This document shows positions 45,688 to 56,246 of a stretch of DNA of 56,246 nt, in pieces (position 1 is the first letter of the stretch; each line of letters opens with the position of its first letter). The notes below the pieces were generated by a model. That model ran no database searches and was not told the DNA's origin. It worked only from the letters and a program-made list of their open reading frames with translations. Both the position numbers and the translations under genes were made by a program. Source of the DNA: Butyriboletus loyo (Eukaryota; Basidiomycota; Agaricomycetes; Boletales; Boletaceae); the NCBI GenBank assembly GCA_038093515.1, contig JBBPSI010000162.1:1-56246 (forward strand). The letters are read 5' to 3'.

Positions 45688-45826
45688 GCCAATGCTTACA
45701 CTGGATGCGACAAGGCAAACGCAAGCATGACATGCTACTTACTCGTCCCAAAGAACGCCAAGACCATGTCTGCCCTTGGGGCCAGGCAAGTCAAGATTAA
45801 AAGCGATGATCTCCCTTCCACCAGAT

Positions 45827-47590
45827 CCTGGGTATCTGCCCATTTTGCAGAAAGTGCTGTTGTGTGATTATGAGCATTGGCCAGCGCAAGATGATATCCT
45901 ATCTTGCAAGCCCTTTCGTGCTTACATGATACTCCCCTCGCATCCCCTACTCTTGCAACATTCGTGCTCCCCTCGCACCTGCTTAGGGTTCGTCACGGGT
46001 ACGGGTATGGCTACTGCTTACCCGTACAAGATGGTAAGTCGCGGCTCGCGTAGTGCAGCGCCCTCCGCTACCGACCAGCAATCTGTTTTCCACCTCCCTC
46101 CCCGTATGCCTGAAACCCCCACCACTCGATTCCCATCCCAACCAGTTTGTACCACCCCCATCACTCGATCGCCACCCCCACCATTCGTGCCCTTGGTACC
46201 CCCCCCATTCGTGCTCGTTCACCCAGCCCGCCCATTCCTCACCGTATCGCATCCACTCGCCCAACCTAGTACCCGTTCACACTGAGCGATTGCGCATGCG
46301 GCATGCCCAACCAGCCGCCACTCACGTTCACCACCCAATTCACCCCTTCGCTCATTCGACATTCACACAACCCTCCCATCCGTGCTGAGCGAGCGAGCAC
46401 GCCCAACTAACCCCCACCCACACGCTCACCACTCCTCTCTCACGCTCACCCGTTCCACGCACACAAGCGAGCACGTGTGTGTACGCAGACAGTACGGTCT
46501 GCGTATATGACGATTAACACGACGACGACATGACGACTACGACTACGACTATGACACGACCCACACAGTCACCGACACTCGCCCACCCGTTCGTGTCCCA
46601 CCACCACCACTTAACAACAATGACGCAACGACGACAATATGACGACTAATACGACTACACGACAATCAAATCAATACAGTGACTACGACTATGAGGATGC
46701 GACGACTACAACGACGACACCAACGCCCAACGCCCATCGCTCGATCGCCACCCCCACTGTTCGTGTCCTATCGCCACCCATCGCCACCCCCCCACCGTTC
46801 GTACTGCCATCCACCCGTTCGTTCACCATCGCCACCCATTCATACTACCCCCACCGTACCCTGTCATTCATACCCCCCGACGATCGCTACCCTGCCGTTC
46901 ATACCCCCAGCGCTCGATCGCCCTGCCCCACCCTCACATTTGCGAGCGAGCAAGCACGTGCATGTATGCAGACCGTGTTGTCTGTGTACGTGCGCGTGCT
47001 CGTTCGTTCGCCCTGTATTTACTTACCCCGCTGCCACAGTAAGGAGACCTGCGGGTATACCCGTGACACTCCCTACACCTGCTTATTCAATATTTCGTCC
47101 TGTAAGTGATGACTTACAAAATCCACAGTCCCCTAGTCGCATCTGATAACCTATGCACTATTCTTGCAAGATCTGCGCACCCCTCGCACCTTGCTTATTA
47201 AATTTTCCATACTGACACGATACATCATTTGCGTCCCGTAAGTGACAACCTGCAAAACCCACAGTCCTCTCGCATCTGCTTACTTATGCACTCTTCCGTG
47301 GTGTCTGCTTGTCTTGCAACAGACGACACAGGCTTGCAAAATCCAAGCCATCAGCTCGTGTTGCAGGACCTCCCATGTGGCCACTTGCAAAATTTCCCAT
47401 CCAGCAACTTGCAAGACATGTCGTGCACACTCACTGCATTTGCAAACGGTGTCGGATGACTTGACAAGTATTGCAATATATCGTATGCGAACATACTGTA
47501 ATTCTCTAGCGGCTCTTGCAAAATGTGTCTCACCCCAACTCGGAGTATTTGCGTCCCCCCCTCCAAATGAGCTCTACATTGCTAGTTATT
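45827..47590. repeat. Low-complexity and short-repeat region
   Basis: From about 46080 to 46470 the plus strand is C-rich with repeated CACCCCCA / CACTCG / CGTTCGT words. At about 46505-46720 ACG/ACT triplets dominate, and 46730-46940 repeats CCCACCC/ATCGCCACC. From 47100 to 47530 the words CTTGCAAAATCC and CTCGCATCTGCTTA recur. Long open frames on both strands here follow from composition and are not genes. Confidence 0.6.
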
Positions 47591-47828
47591 AGAACTACTT
47601 GTGCTCTCGCATCGTCTTTACATGCTTTGGTGTACAACAGACTGACGACGGAACATCCTCTAATCGCATCGGAGCATTAGTACTTTCAAGCTTCACATCA
47701 GCCGACCTTTTCCCTCTCTGGCCCAATACCTTATTGAGGCATAAGAATGTTGGGATATCCTGCAAACACGTCGGCGTTTTGTGAATTCGTGCGGTCATAC
47801 TTCATAACTGTCTATTCTGCAACACCTT
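47591..47828. other. Intergenic spacer 3' of the decarboxylase gene
   Basis: No feature seen. Confidence 0.3.
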
Positions 47829-50131
47829 TCAGCTTATCACTACAGTCATTTCCTGCAGGAATTGTACTCCATGGCCTGTCCAACCCTCGAGCGTCTTATT
47901 CGCCTCTTCACACAACGCCTCAAAGGCCCAGAGAATATCCGCCTCCTCAGTGCGCTCCGCCCCAACAGCGCAGCGAATACAAATAATCCCGTTCAGATCT
48001 GTCTGGGTAAACACGACGTCGTGTCGCGCGGACAAGCGTGTGTAGAACGCCCGGTTGAGCGCGTTGAGTTGTGCAGGGTCAAGATCAGGGGACCGTGCCG
48101 CTGATATTGAGGTAGACGTCGGCGTGCGAGGTTCAAGTCGGAACACGCTCAGGGAGAGACACGGCGGCGTGATGAGTTGAAACTGAGCGGATTGCTTGAT
48201 GAGCGAGACGAAGGTATCGCTACGCTGGATTGTCTGCGTGGGAAAACACATGTTGTATAGGACAAGGGAGCATCGTAGAAGAGGAATCAGAACACCCGAA
48301 GAGGTGGAAGAGCGACGGAAAGAAAGAGACTCACCTGGCGAATATACCGCTGGAATCCTTGCACGCCGTAAGACCTCAGGACGAACCACAGCTTGAGGGC
48401 GCGGAACCGCCTTCCGAGGCCCAAGTGCCAGTTGCGGTAGTCAATAACGGTACCTGCTCACAGCAGGGGGTGGACCATGTAGATCGAGATCGAAGCGAGC
48501 GGAACACCTTCTGAAATGTGAACGTACCTGCATCACCGTGTTTCGACCGCAGAAACTCGGGCGTCACATCCAATGCATCCGTCAAGTTTTTACGTTGCCG
48601 TACCCATAACGTGGAACAATCAAAGTTGACGAGTCCCCACTATGAATGTGGGGTGAGGTTATGGGAGTTGAGAGTGGAAGTACAAAATAGGTAGGAGAGA
48701 TGTACCTTGTGAAAGTTTGTGCAGAACGAATCTGCATACTTGTTGATGTCATCGAGCGAGCAAAGATCTCTGTATTCCGGACACGCCATCGACATTCCGG
48801 CCCATGCGGCATCTACATGGAGCCACAAAGAGGGAACGGTAGCGACTAGCCCACCCCCGAACTTCTCAGGACAAATCCTTCCCAGTATGGCGACGACTTA
48901 CCGATGTCACCGAGTTCTCCGAGATGATCGATAGCGCCTGACGAGGTGGTACCAACCGTAGCAACTGCAACAGCGTCCTCGTCAGGAATGAACCATCTCC
49001 CAAGACAGGGTCCGCGTGAGAGAGCGCATACTGAGAATGAACGGATACACGCCGGCACGGGCATCTTCTTCTAGCGCACGCTTGAGCGTCGCGCCACGAA
49101 GGGCGTAGTTATCCTCGGCCGTGACCTCGAGCGCGCGGACGTTCAAACCTAATATCAACCCTGCTTTTTTCCCCAGCGAGTGCGTCTGTGTTGTCGTATA
49201 CAGCACCAGTTTTTCGGCGGGTATATCGGGGTGTTCGCGTATATACCGCGATCGTGCAGCGGTGGCGGCGACGAGCGTCGTATCGGATGCCGTAGTCTAT
49301 TGACATGTGCAATACCAGGTGAGATTGAGAAGGAACGAGGCAAAAAAAGATTGATGGCGACCTGGATGACACCTCCTCCAACTCCAGAAGAATTGTAAAA
49401 CGCAGCGTCGAGACCGAGCATATTAGCCGCCCAATCCATCACTACTGCCTCAAGCTCCGTACATGCTGGGCCAACGGACCACTTCCAATCATTGCAGTGG
49501 GTTACCGATATCGAGTGTAAGATGGGTGGGCAAGAGGGTTAAGCTACGGTGAGCACGAACGAGAACGTAGTGATGGGGGACGAGGCTCACATTGAATCCG
49601 GGGTTGGATCCAATACCACTTGCGTAGAGGTCCCCGAGGATGGCTTCAAAGCTGCTGGCAGTGGGAAAGTAGGCAAAGAAGCGTGGGTGTTGCCAGTGCA
49701 TTAGACCTTTATTTTTATTTTCAGGATTTAATTTCCCGCGGGAGCGTCTCAGCGTTCGAGTCTGGATGGCGAGAAACGAGAGAGTGATGTGGATGCGTAC
49801 CTGGCACGATGAGCTTATGGTAGTCTTGCGTGATATTCTCAAAGGCCTCGCCAATCTGGGGTGCTGTCGCTGGAGGAATTGTCATGAGGTTGAGACGGGG
49901 ATGGACATGAGATAGCGACGGAGGCATACAAGGAAGAGCTCGTCTGAGATATCCGGGTTCTACCTGTGATACTACAGGTTGGTTGCGGAGGGAATCGTAG
50001 TAGTCACATATGTGGTCTATCGCCTGATAGCCTGCACGACGAAATCTTATATCTCTAGGTCAGCGACTGTGCGGGAAAGTGTACTCGCAACAAATCGGTC
50101 AAAAGAACGTCACTGACTGCTCGATGTCCAT
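47829..50131 (-). CDS. PLP-dependent aromatic-L-amino-acid decarboxylase (group II)
   Basis: Decarboxylates an aromatic amino acid (tryptophan, tyrosine or phenylalanine) to the amine. Eleven exons close in phase: 50131-50118, 50045-49930, 49869-49801, 49706-49591, 49481-49362, 49296-49032, 48964-48902, 48845-48706, 48639-48528, 48453-48335 and 48233-47829, giving 512 residues. Exon 1 is a 14-bp microexon ([21 protein letters not shown]). Other family landmarks: [94 protein letters not shown], and the PLP lysine Lys301 in TNFHK-W followed by [12 protein letters not shown]. The C-terminal part has [20 protein letters not shown] and [19 protein letters not shown] sequence. Which aromatic acid is used is not visible. 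No tailoring genes sit beside it. Confidence 0.92.
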
Positions 50132-51373
50132 GCTTGCAAAATGTGAGGTCCGTCGGGAACGAAAAGTCTTCCTGTGTCTCCTCGATGATCTGGGTGTCTT
50201 GTTCACCTTTACCTTCCCCCCAAAGTATGGGAGTCTTGAGTGGGAAGGGACTCGGAATGGAGCACACGCGAAGTACCATATGGTCTTATGTACCACCGCA
50301 CAGGCTGTAATTTTCTCCGATCAAACATACTTATCTGAGTTATCTCACAGTGCACGGCGCACGGCGCACGTAGTCTGGTCACGCGGTCAAAAAGGTCACG
50401 AGATGAGTACGTCCTTCGATTCACCTTGCTGGCCGGACGAGTACCACTGGAACAGGTTGCATTTCTTGACAATCAACTCAATTCCTCATTTTTATAATGT
50501 CAAGGTCAATGGAGGCGAGGCGGGAGGTTTGGATTATAGCGTTGCAGATAAGTTTTCCCACAATTATTCTGCTTCTATTCTAGTGCAACTTTTGTGAAAT
50601 TCAAAACCATTTGCGAAACCATTTTTTCTATAACCATCGACAGTATTCAGCGGTCGAGATCCATTATATTTTATACGAATTCTTTTATTTTCTATTTTAT
50701 CCAGCCGTGACCGCCACAAAGTTCGCCTGAAAATTTGTGCTTCGTGCCAGTTGAGATAGGGTTGCAAAATGTGCGCAAAATTGGTTGAAATAGAGAGCAC
50801 ACCCTCCTACTAGGTACTCAATTTGCCAAGATTGATGCAGCGTAGAATGAGCTGTTACTCTGTTATTGCTCAGAAGTCGTCGCGCGCACTGCGAGTTCGT
50901 TATCCCTTACTACCCACCAGTGATTGGGAGAGGCGCGCGACAGGGGCTGTGGCCTTGAAGCTGTATACAATCATGCCTTGAGGCCGTGGTCGCTTGCTTG
51001 GTCCGATTGATACGGTGCCTCAATTTAAGCAGAAATTGGATGTGGGTTTTTCAAGGTGGATTCAACGTTTTTGCTGCGTTGAAAGATACGCGTACGGTAA
51101 TGAACATCACTTCCCCTCGACAGGTTTCGGGTTGATCCACTTGAACGGATTGTCGAAGACATGGGACAGTCGTGTTCTTCTGTCCGGGTCTCGAACGGAG
51201 GCGATTGATCATTGCGGTCCGGACAAGCTCGGGTCCACCTTTTCTCCCCCACCGGCTCGCCTAGATCACCGTTAATGCCAAGCTTAGGCTGGCCACCGTG
51301 GCCATCGTGCCCGCACTAACGCTATAAAGTCGATGAGTCCCATTTTCACTCTGACCTGTCATCCTCCCTCAAC
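50132..51373. other. Intergenic, partly AT-rich
   Basis: Between the decarboxylase promoter and the GH17-type gene. 50560-50770 is markedly AT-rich (TTTTATACGAATTCTTTTATT-like). No gene supported. Confidence 0.4.
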
Positions 51374-52826
51374 ATGACATTCTCTCCCCTTGATTTGTTC
51401 TGCTATCTGCTCTTGATTTGTTCCAACTCTGGGTTCACAGGGCTGCTCCCGCAAAGTTGCAAAGTCGAACTTCAGAGCACTGGCGTTTCATCCTTGGGTT
51501 CGAGCACAGGGCCCTCCCCTACCATCATGTCTGTAGCTGCATCGACCAGCAGTAATATGTCGAATGCGACCGCACTGCCTCACTCACCGAACTCTGTTTC
51601 CCCATCAAAGCTCATCTCTACCACGTCGAACTGCTTTCCGTCTTTGAATTTTAAAATGCCATCGAGTGTCCCAAATTCACTCGATAACTGGTGGTGTCCT
51701 GTGAACACCGAGTACGCGTTCATGGGTTTCAGTTATGAGATTACTGCATGTTGGTTTCATCATCTCGCCCCCTGCCATGGTTCTTCAAACTGATGTCACC
51801 TCAGGCCAGAGCCCGAGCCAGCTCAACAAAGAATTTGCCGACATTAGAAATAACTTCAAGGGTCGGTATGTTCGTCTCTATGGCTTGTGCGACAACGCTG
51901 GATTCTAGTGCGTGTACCCTTTCTCATCCATGTCATCCTTTTCTCTAACTTGAATGTACAGCAATGACGTCGTGGATGCCGCGTGGAACAACAGCCTTGG
52001 AGTTCACGCACTAATATGGGTGTGTTTCGTGCCCCCTAGCACCCACACCGTCACTCACACTCGGCAGTTTGGTTTTGATGGTAGTGACACATGGAAGACC
52101 CGTCGTGATTCACTCATCAAGACGCTCACCACCAATCCCAAAGCCAAATTCGTCACGCGTGGCGTGCAGTTTGGCACTGAGCCCTTATATGATAACGCCA
52201 TTCCGCACTCTGAGCTCGCTTCGCAAGTCACCTCAGCCAAGGCTCAGCTCGCAGGCGTAAAAATTCCTGTCACGGTTTCCGAGCTCGCTTATGGTTATCA
52301 GTTGCGCGGTGGTGCCCAAGATGTCCTCGACGCGATCGACTACATTAATATCCACATGCTCCCTTTCTTCGACCAATATGCGACCACTGGAGCTCTCGCA
52401 TGGCCGCTCGTGGAGACGGATTTGAACTGGTTTTTACAGAATGGTAGGGGAAAGAAGATGTATTTTGACGAAGTAAGTCTTTCGGGATATCTGGGCTATT
52501 TGCTGTTCTTGACCGCTCGTCCTAGAATGGCTGGCCCTCTGTCACATCTCCAGGTGTTCAACCCAACAGCCCGTGTGCAGTCGCTAGTGTCAGTAGTGAG
52601 CAAGTACGTTACGTCGATCTGACCGCTATGCGTACCCGAGTTGACGGGGTCATCGCAGCAATATTACGAGTTACTTGACAGATACTGCACAGATCTCAAG
52701 AATGCTCCTGTTGGGGGCATTGGGTGGTTCGCACACATTTACTCTGATGAACAAGAACCTGGATATGGGATTTACGACGTCAATGGCACGAAGAAATTTA
52801 ACTTTCAGCCCCGCACGTCATGCTAG
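51374..52826 (+). CDS. Secreted GH17-type glycoside hydrolase (beta-1,3-glucan active)
   Basis: Clan GH-A wall glucanase or transglycosylase of the GH17 type. Six exons close in phase: 51374-51749, 51805-51907, 51962-52019, 52068-52472, 52526-52603 and 52659-52826, giving 395 residues. A signal peptide (LDLFCYLLLICSNSGFTG) and a Ser/Thr-rich linker precede the catalytic domain, which starts at WWCPVNTEYAFMGFSYEITA. Then come FADIRNNFKGRYVRLYG, VVDAAWNNSLGVHALIW, the acid/base Glu217 in VQFGTEPLYDNA, LSELAYGYQ-type sequence (VSELAYGYQLRGGAQD), and the nucleophile Glu314 in YFDE-NGWPS. The end WFAHIYSDEQEPGYGIYD is family-like. A role in cell wall glucan remodelling is inferred from the family. 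Confidence 0.88.
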
Positions 52827-53628
52827 GCAAGCAGAGGGATGATCATTTCGGTTATTTGGATGTTCCGGGAGGAGGTACCCTGTTCGGGTTCACAGGCTTA
52901 TCATCGTCCTCGCTTACGTTTGTTGATGGATCTCAATCATCTGTATTTCTAGCACAAGGTCCATAAAAATGCACTGTGGTACGCACTGCGCTCAGCGGGT
53001 CTGATGGCGGGGGAACTGAGGACTCGGTAACGGTCCGCCCGCAGATGTATCCCCGGGACTCGTGGTGGCGCTTCTGAGTGTGTGGCGATGCATTTCGATC
53101 GAAAAAAAAGGTAAGGCTTAAAAAGGTGTGACGTGGCACGTCTACTCTGTGAGAGTAGGTTTGCACTTTGCACTTGTATTATGGACGCCGAGGACAAGTC
53201 GGATCCGTGCACATCCCGACAAATTGTATTACTGTAAAGTGAGAGACTGCAAATTATTAAAGTAATGTAAGAGTACATTATGGCGGTTTTCAAAAGTTCT
53301 TGGAAAATCGAGAAAACAAAATTCGCTCTGGGGATTGCGGTATCGTCGTGTCAACTACACTATGGCAGAACATCTGCACATATATTCCGACTGCAAATAT
53401 TTCGTCTGATCGCAATTTATTATCACCCGCCGCGCTGTGCTTCGAGCAATTCACAACCACACACACTTTTTTTTCATCCAATCTGTTGGAACTACAAAGC
53501 AATGGCTGAGAGAAATCACTATTATGCTAGAACGTACGACATGAGATATATACCTGAGAGAAATCAATAATCAAAAGGTAAAGAGTAAGAACTGAGACTC
53601 GTAGGTATATATACAAAAACATGACTTT
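52827..53628. other. Intergenic, flank of the Copia element
   Basis: No gene recognised. It ends at the pentamer ACTTT next to the LTR, one candidate half of a target-site duplication; its partner would lie beyond the window. Confidence 0.35.
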
Positions 53629-54132
53629 TGTTACGCTGGGCGCTAACAACTAGAACAGCGAGGAGGCACTCAGGAGTGGCCTTTTTCGGAATTGGTAAAG
53701 TCCGAGCAGGCGCACCGAGGGCAACGAAGGATGCAAGGGTAAACCTATCAGTGGAAAGACTCACTGATAATATGAGAGTGAGAGTATCGCAAACAGAGTA
53801 TAAGGAGCAAGGCTCAACTTAGAGATATCGCAGTAGTGATGATAGAACTGAAAGATCTGGAGAAAAGCGACAAGCCATAAGGGCTGTCTTATATACAGTA
53901 CATGAGTGTTTGTACTTATGTTCTGTATAGTACCTTTATAAGGTATAGTATGAAATACATGATGATATGATAGAGATAAGAGATAAGACTAAGCATATTG
54001 TCCAATAGCATAATAAGAGCTATTTGTAATGTGATAAGTGTGACTAGGTCTAGACAATGATGTCATATAGACCAGTCTAGAAACGTAGTGGCTGTAAGTG
54101 AAATACAGAAATAGAACACTACCGTTTCAACA
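53629..54132 (-). repeat. 3' LTR of a Ty1/Copia element
   Basis: Read in the element's direction (minus strand), the LTR starts TGTTGAAACGGTAGTG and ends GCGTAACA, about 504 bp with TGTT...AACA ends. It is preceded directly by a purine-rich tract (AAGCGAGGAGGAG at about 54133-54145), as expected for a polypurine tract. A TATA-type region (TATATAAG-like sequence near 53890) fits an internal promoter. The boundary at 53629 is inferred from the terminal repeat. Confidence 0.65.
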
Positions 54133-54151
54133 CTCCTCCTCGCTTTTAGCA

Positions 54152-56246
54152 TTACTTCTTTATAGAGACAAAAGGAGAAAGAGAGAGCATGGACCGAACT
54201 TCTTCAAACCTCTGCCATGTCAGATTCTTCATAAAGATATCTGCTGCTTGTTGTTGAGTAGGAGTATAGAAGAGAGTAATCTCCTTATCCTCGACGCATT
54301 CCCGAATGTAATGAAACGGAATTGCAATGTGTTTGCTGCGTCCTTCAACGGCAGGATTAGAAGCTAGAAATATAGCTCCCTGATTATCAACTAGAAGGGG
54401 TAAAGGACCAAGTCTGTATCCCATCTCGAAGAACAAGGAGCGCACCCAAGAGAGCTGTTTAGCGGTCTCGGTCATGCCCATATATTCTGCTTCGGTTGAA
54501 GAGTGAGCAATCTTGCGTTGTCGTCTGGATAACCATGATACTATGCCAGATGCTAGAAATATACAATAACCAGTCGTTGAACGACGGGTCTCAATATCGC
54601 CTGCCCAGTCAGTGTAGCTGTATGCAATAAAGCCAGAATTGGCTCTCGGACCAGACTGGCTGTGTCCGGAATACATTATGCAAAGGTCTGGAGTTCCAAC
54701 CAGATAGCGGACTATATAGAGCGCTCTTTGCAAATGTTCTTCCGATGGATTGGAAGAGAATTGCGACATCTTGATGACAGCATGAGCAATATCGGGTCTA
54801 GATCCAAGCATGATGAATAGGAGGGATCCGATGACAGATTGATATTGAGAATGCAAAGATGGCAATGCTTCAGTGGTTGATGGTGAAGGATTATAACCAG
54901 AAGGAAGAGGTGTGTGTGCGGGTTTTGCATTTTCAAGCTTGAATCGTTTTATGACCTTCTGTGCATAATCGCACTGATCCAGCCTCAGGGTACGATTTCT
55001 TCGATCCCTGGTAATCCGCATGCCTAAATACTCTTTCACTTCTCCAAGGTCTCGACTCTCCCAAGTCTTCATAAAGTGCTTCTTGTGAGCGAGGACTTGT
55101 GCTTTATCACTACCCATAAAAGAGCATCATCAACATATATAACTAAAATAATGATGACTTTCCCAATGAATTTTATATAAGTTCCCAGGTCAGACAAGGT
55201 ACGCTTGAAACCTTGTTTGATAAGTGATAAATGCAAGGCTTTGTTCCATTGAAGGGCCGCTTGCTTGAGGCCATAGATTGCTTTCCGTAGGCGACAGACT
55301 TTACTTTCTGAGCCTTTTTGAGCGAAACCCTCAGGTTGTTCCATGTAGATTTCTTCGTCAAGATCTCCGAAGAGAAATGCAGTCTTGACATCTAGAGCCT
55401 CGATTTCCCAATCTTCTAAGGCAGCTAGAGCTAAGAGAATCCTAATGGTTTCAAACCTGGCAACTGGTGAGAAGGTTTCCTCATAATCAATTCTGAAGAT
55501 TTGGGTAAAGCCTTTTGCTACCCAGCGAGACTTGTATCGTCCATCGCTTTTTCGTACATTTATCCATTTCCCTTTAATGACTTGACGTCCCTTGGGAAGA
55601 TCTACCAGATCCCATACACGTCGTTCTTGAAACGACTTGTATTCCTCTCCCATGGCGGTTAGCCATAAGGATCTCTCGGCAGGAGGTAATCTCATTACTG
55701 CCTTGTGAGACTGTGGGATACCATCGACAGTAGCAGCAGCTAGAAGAGATTTAATCCACTTAGCGCTGTACATCTGTCCTAAGTCATCTTCTTCATTTGT
55801 GGGTCTCGGTTGATTAACCGGTTGTGGAGTAGGAATTAACTCCTCCTGAATTGGATCCAATCCTCGATGTATCTCTCGTTCTATCTCGATCGGAGGTCGA
55901 TTCCCATAAGCATTATCTGGGACAATCCGTGGAATACGGATGCGAGTGGGACGAGGATTAAAGTCCTGACCAGTCTGCAAGAAGTCTGGATCATTGATCG
56001 CTGGTATTGGAGCACCTTGAGACCGTAAATCCTGATCGAACTCATCATATAAGTCACGTTGGTGACCTCGAGCACGAATATCTCGAGTCGGATGATGTTG
56101 ATGAGGACGATTGCGAAATTCAGTGATTCGTTCAGGATATACTCTTGTTGGAGGTAAGAAAGTGGAAGGGCGAATCCGACCAGGATCTTCAAATGTTTCC
56201 AACGGAGGTATCATTTGACGTTTATGTTGGTGTCGATCCATAATAG
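54152..56246 (-). mobile_element. Ty1/Copia retrotransposon pol (RT-RNase H), frameshifted, 5' part outside window
   Basis: Copia reverse transcriptase and RNase H. The first frame (to about 55119) has WLTAMGEEYKSFQERRVWDL, KGRYKSRWVAKGFTQ-like sequence, YEETFSPVARFETIR, LDVKTAFLFGDLDEEIYMEQ, QPEGF and the active-site IYVDD. Right after IYVDDALL the frame changes at a T run (about 55117-55121) and continues in the second frame: MGSDKAQVLAHKKHF, YLGMRITRDRRNRTL, GSLLFIMLGSRPDIAHAV, the RNase H stretch YTDWAGDIETRRSTTGYCIF, and SSTEAEYMGMTETAKQ. It ends at 54152. One missing base explains the break. Integrase and gag would lie beyond 56246. Confidence 0.92.

Larger units (their letters stand above)
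43093..45826. repeat. Right arm of the inverted duplication (contains AP4)
   Basis: Reverse complement of about 21976-24555, with AP4 in the place of AP3 and a fuller SINE and an 8-bp tandem array absent from the left arm. The two arms point towards each other's protease 3' ends and enclose about 18.5 kb. Confidence 0.85.

Noticed and set aside
46600..47000. CRISPR-like or regularly spaced repeats
   Set aside because: The repeated words are short, irregular and of simple composition in a eukaryotic genome; no repeat-spacer order.
46053..47146. Several long open frames in C-rich DNA
   Set aside because: Open on both strands because of repetitive composition; no motif and no start or splice logic.
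50079..50597. 172-codon plus-strand frame near the decarboxylase start
   Set aside because: Partly antisense to the decarboxylase first exon and promoter, with no family resemblance.

Overview
The window is nuclear DNA of a filamentous basidiomycete, most likely an Agaricomycete. Genes carry many short introns (about 50-80 bp, GT-AG with two GC-AG). The TRP1 gene has the fungal trifunctional layout, and the gene set is mushroom-type: NoxR, Spa2, an Ams2/Spt21-like protein, GT61, polyporopepsin-like aspartic proteases, TPR-CHAT proteins and F-box proteins with divergent leucine-rich tails. Exon joins were worked out by eye from reading frame, splice sites and family motifs. Most close exactly in phase.

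Layout. 0-9.4 kb: a possible solo LTR, a SINE remnant, a Fic-domain protein gene, TRP1 and an F-box gene, all genes on the minus strand, then an F-box fragment. 11-24.6 kb: noxR followed by three plus-strand aspartic protease genes (AP1-AP3). NoxR debris lies between AP1 and AP2 and between AP2 and AP3, so the block reads as a tandemly duplicated noxR-protease unit in which only the first noxR stayed intact. 25-41.5 kb: mostly conserved genes, namely a membrane-anchored lipase, a PXR1/PinX1-like G-patch protein, a GT61 glycosyltransferase, an Ams2/Spt21-like regulator and Spa2, interrupted by a protease 5' remnant and a CHAT pseudogene. 43.1-45.8 kb: a fourth protease (AP4) inside an inverted copy of the AP3 locus. 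45.8-47.6 kb: low-complexity DNA. 47.8-50.1 kb: an 11-exon PLP-dependent aromatic amino acid decarboxylase. 51.4-52.8 kb: a secreted GH17-type glycosidase. 53.6 kb to the end: the 3' part of a Ty1/Copia element with an LTR and a frameshifted pol.

Functional links. NoxR (NADPH oxidase regulator) and Spa2 (polarisome scaffold) both act in polarised hyphal growth, and the GH17 enzyme acts on the wall. The four proteases are secreted nutritional or virulence-type enzymes that share a conserved 5' flank, so they are probably co-regulated. The main interest is the protease family's turnover: tandem duplication, an inverted duplication, a mosaic paralogue, a truncated remnant, and dead noxR copies carried along.
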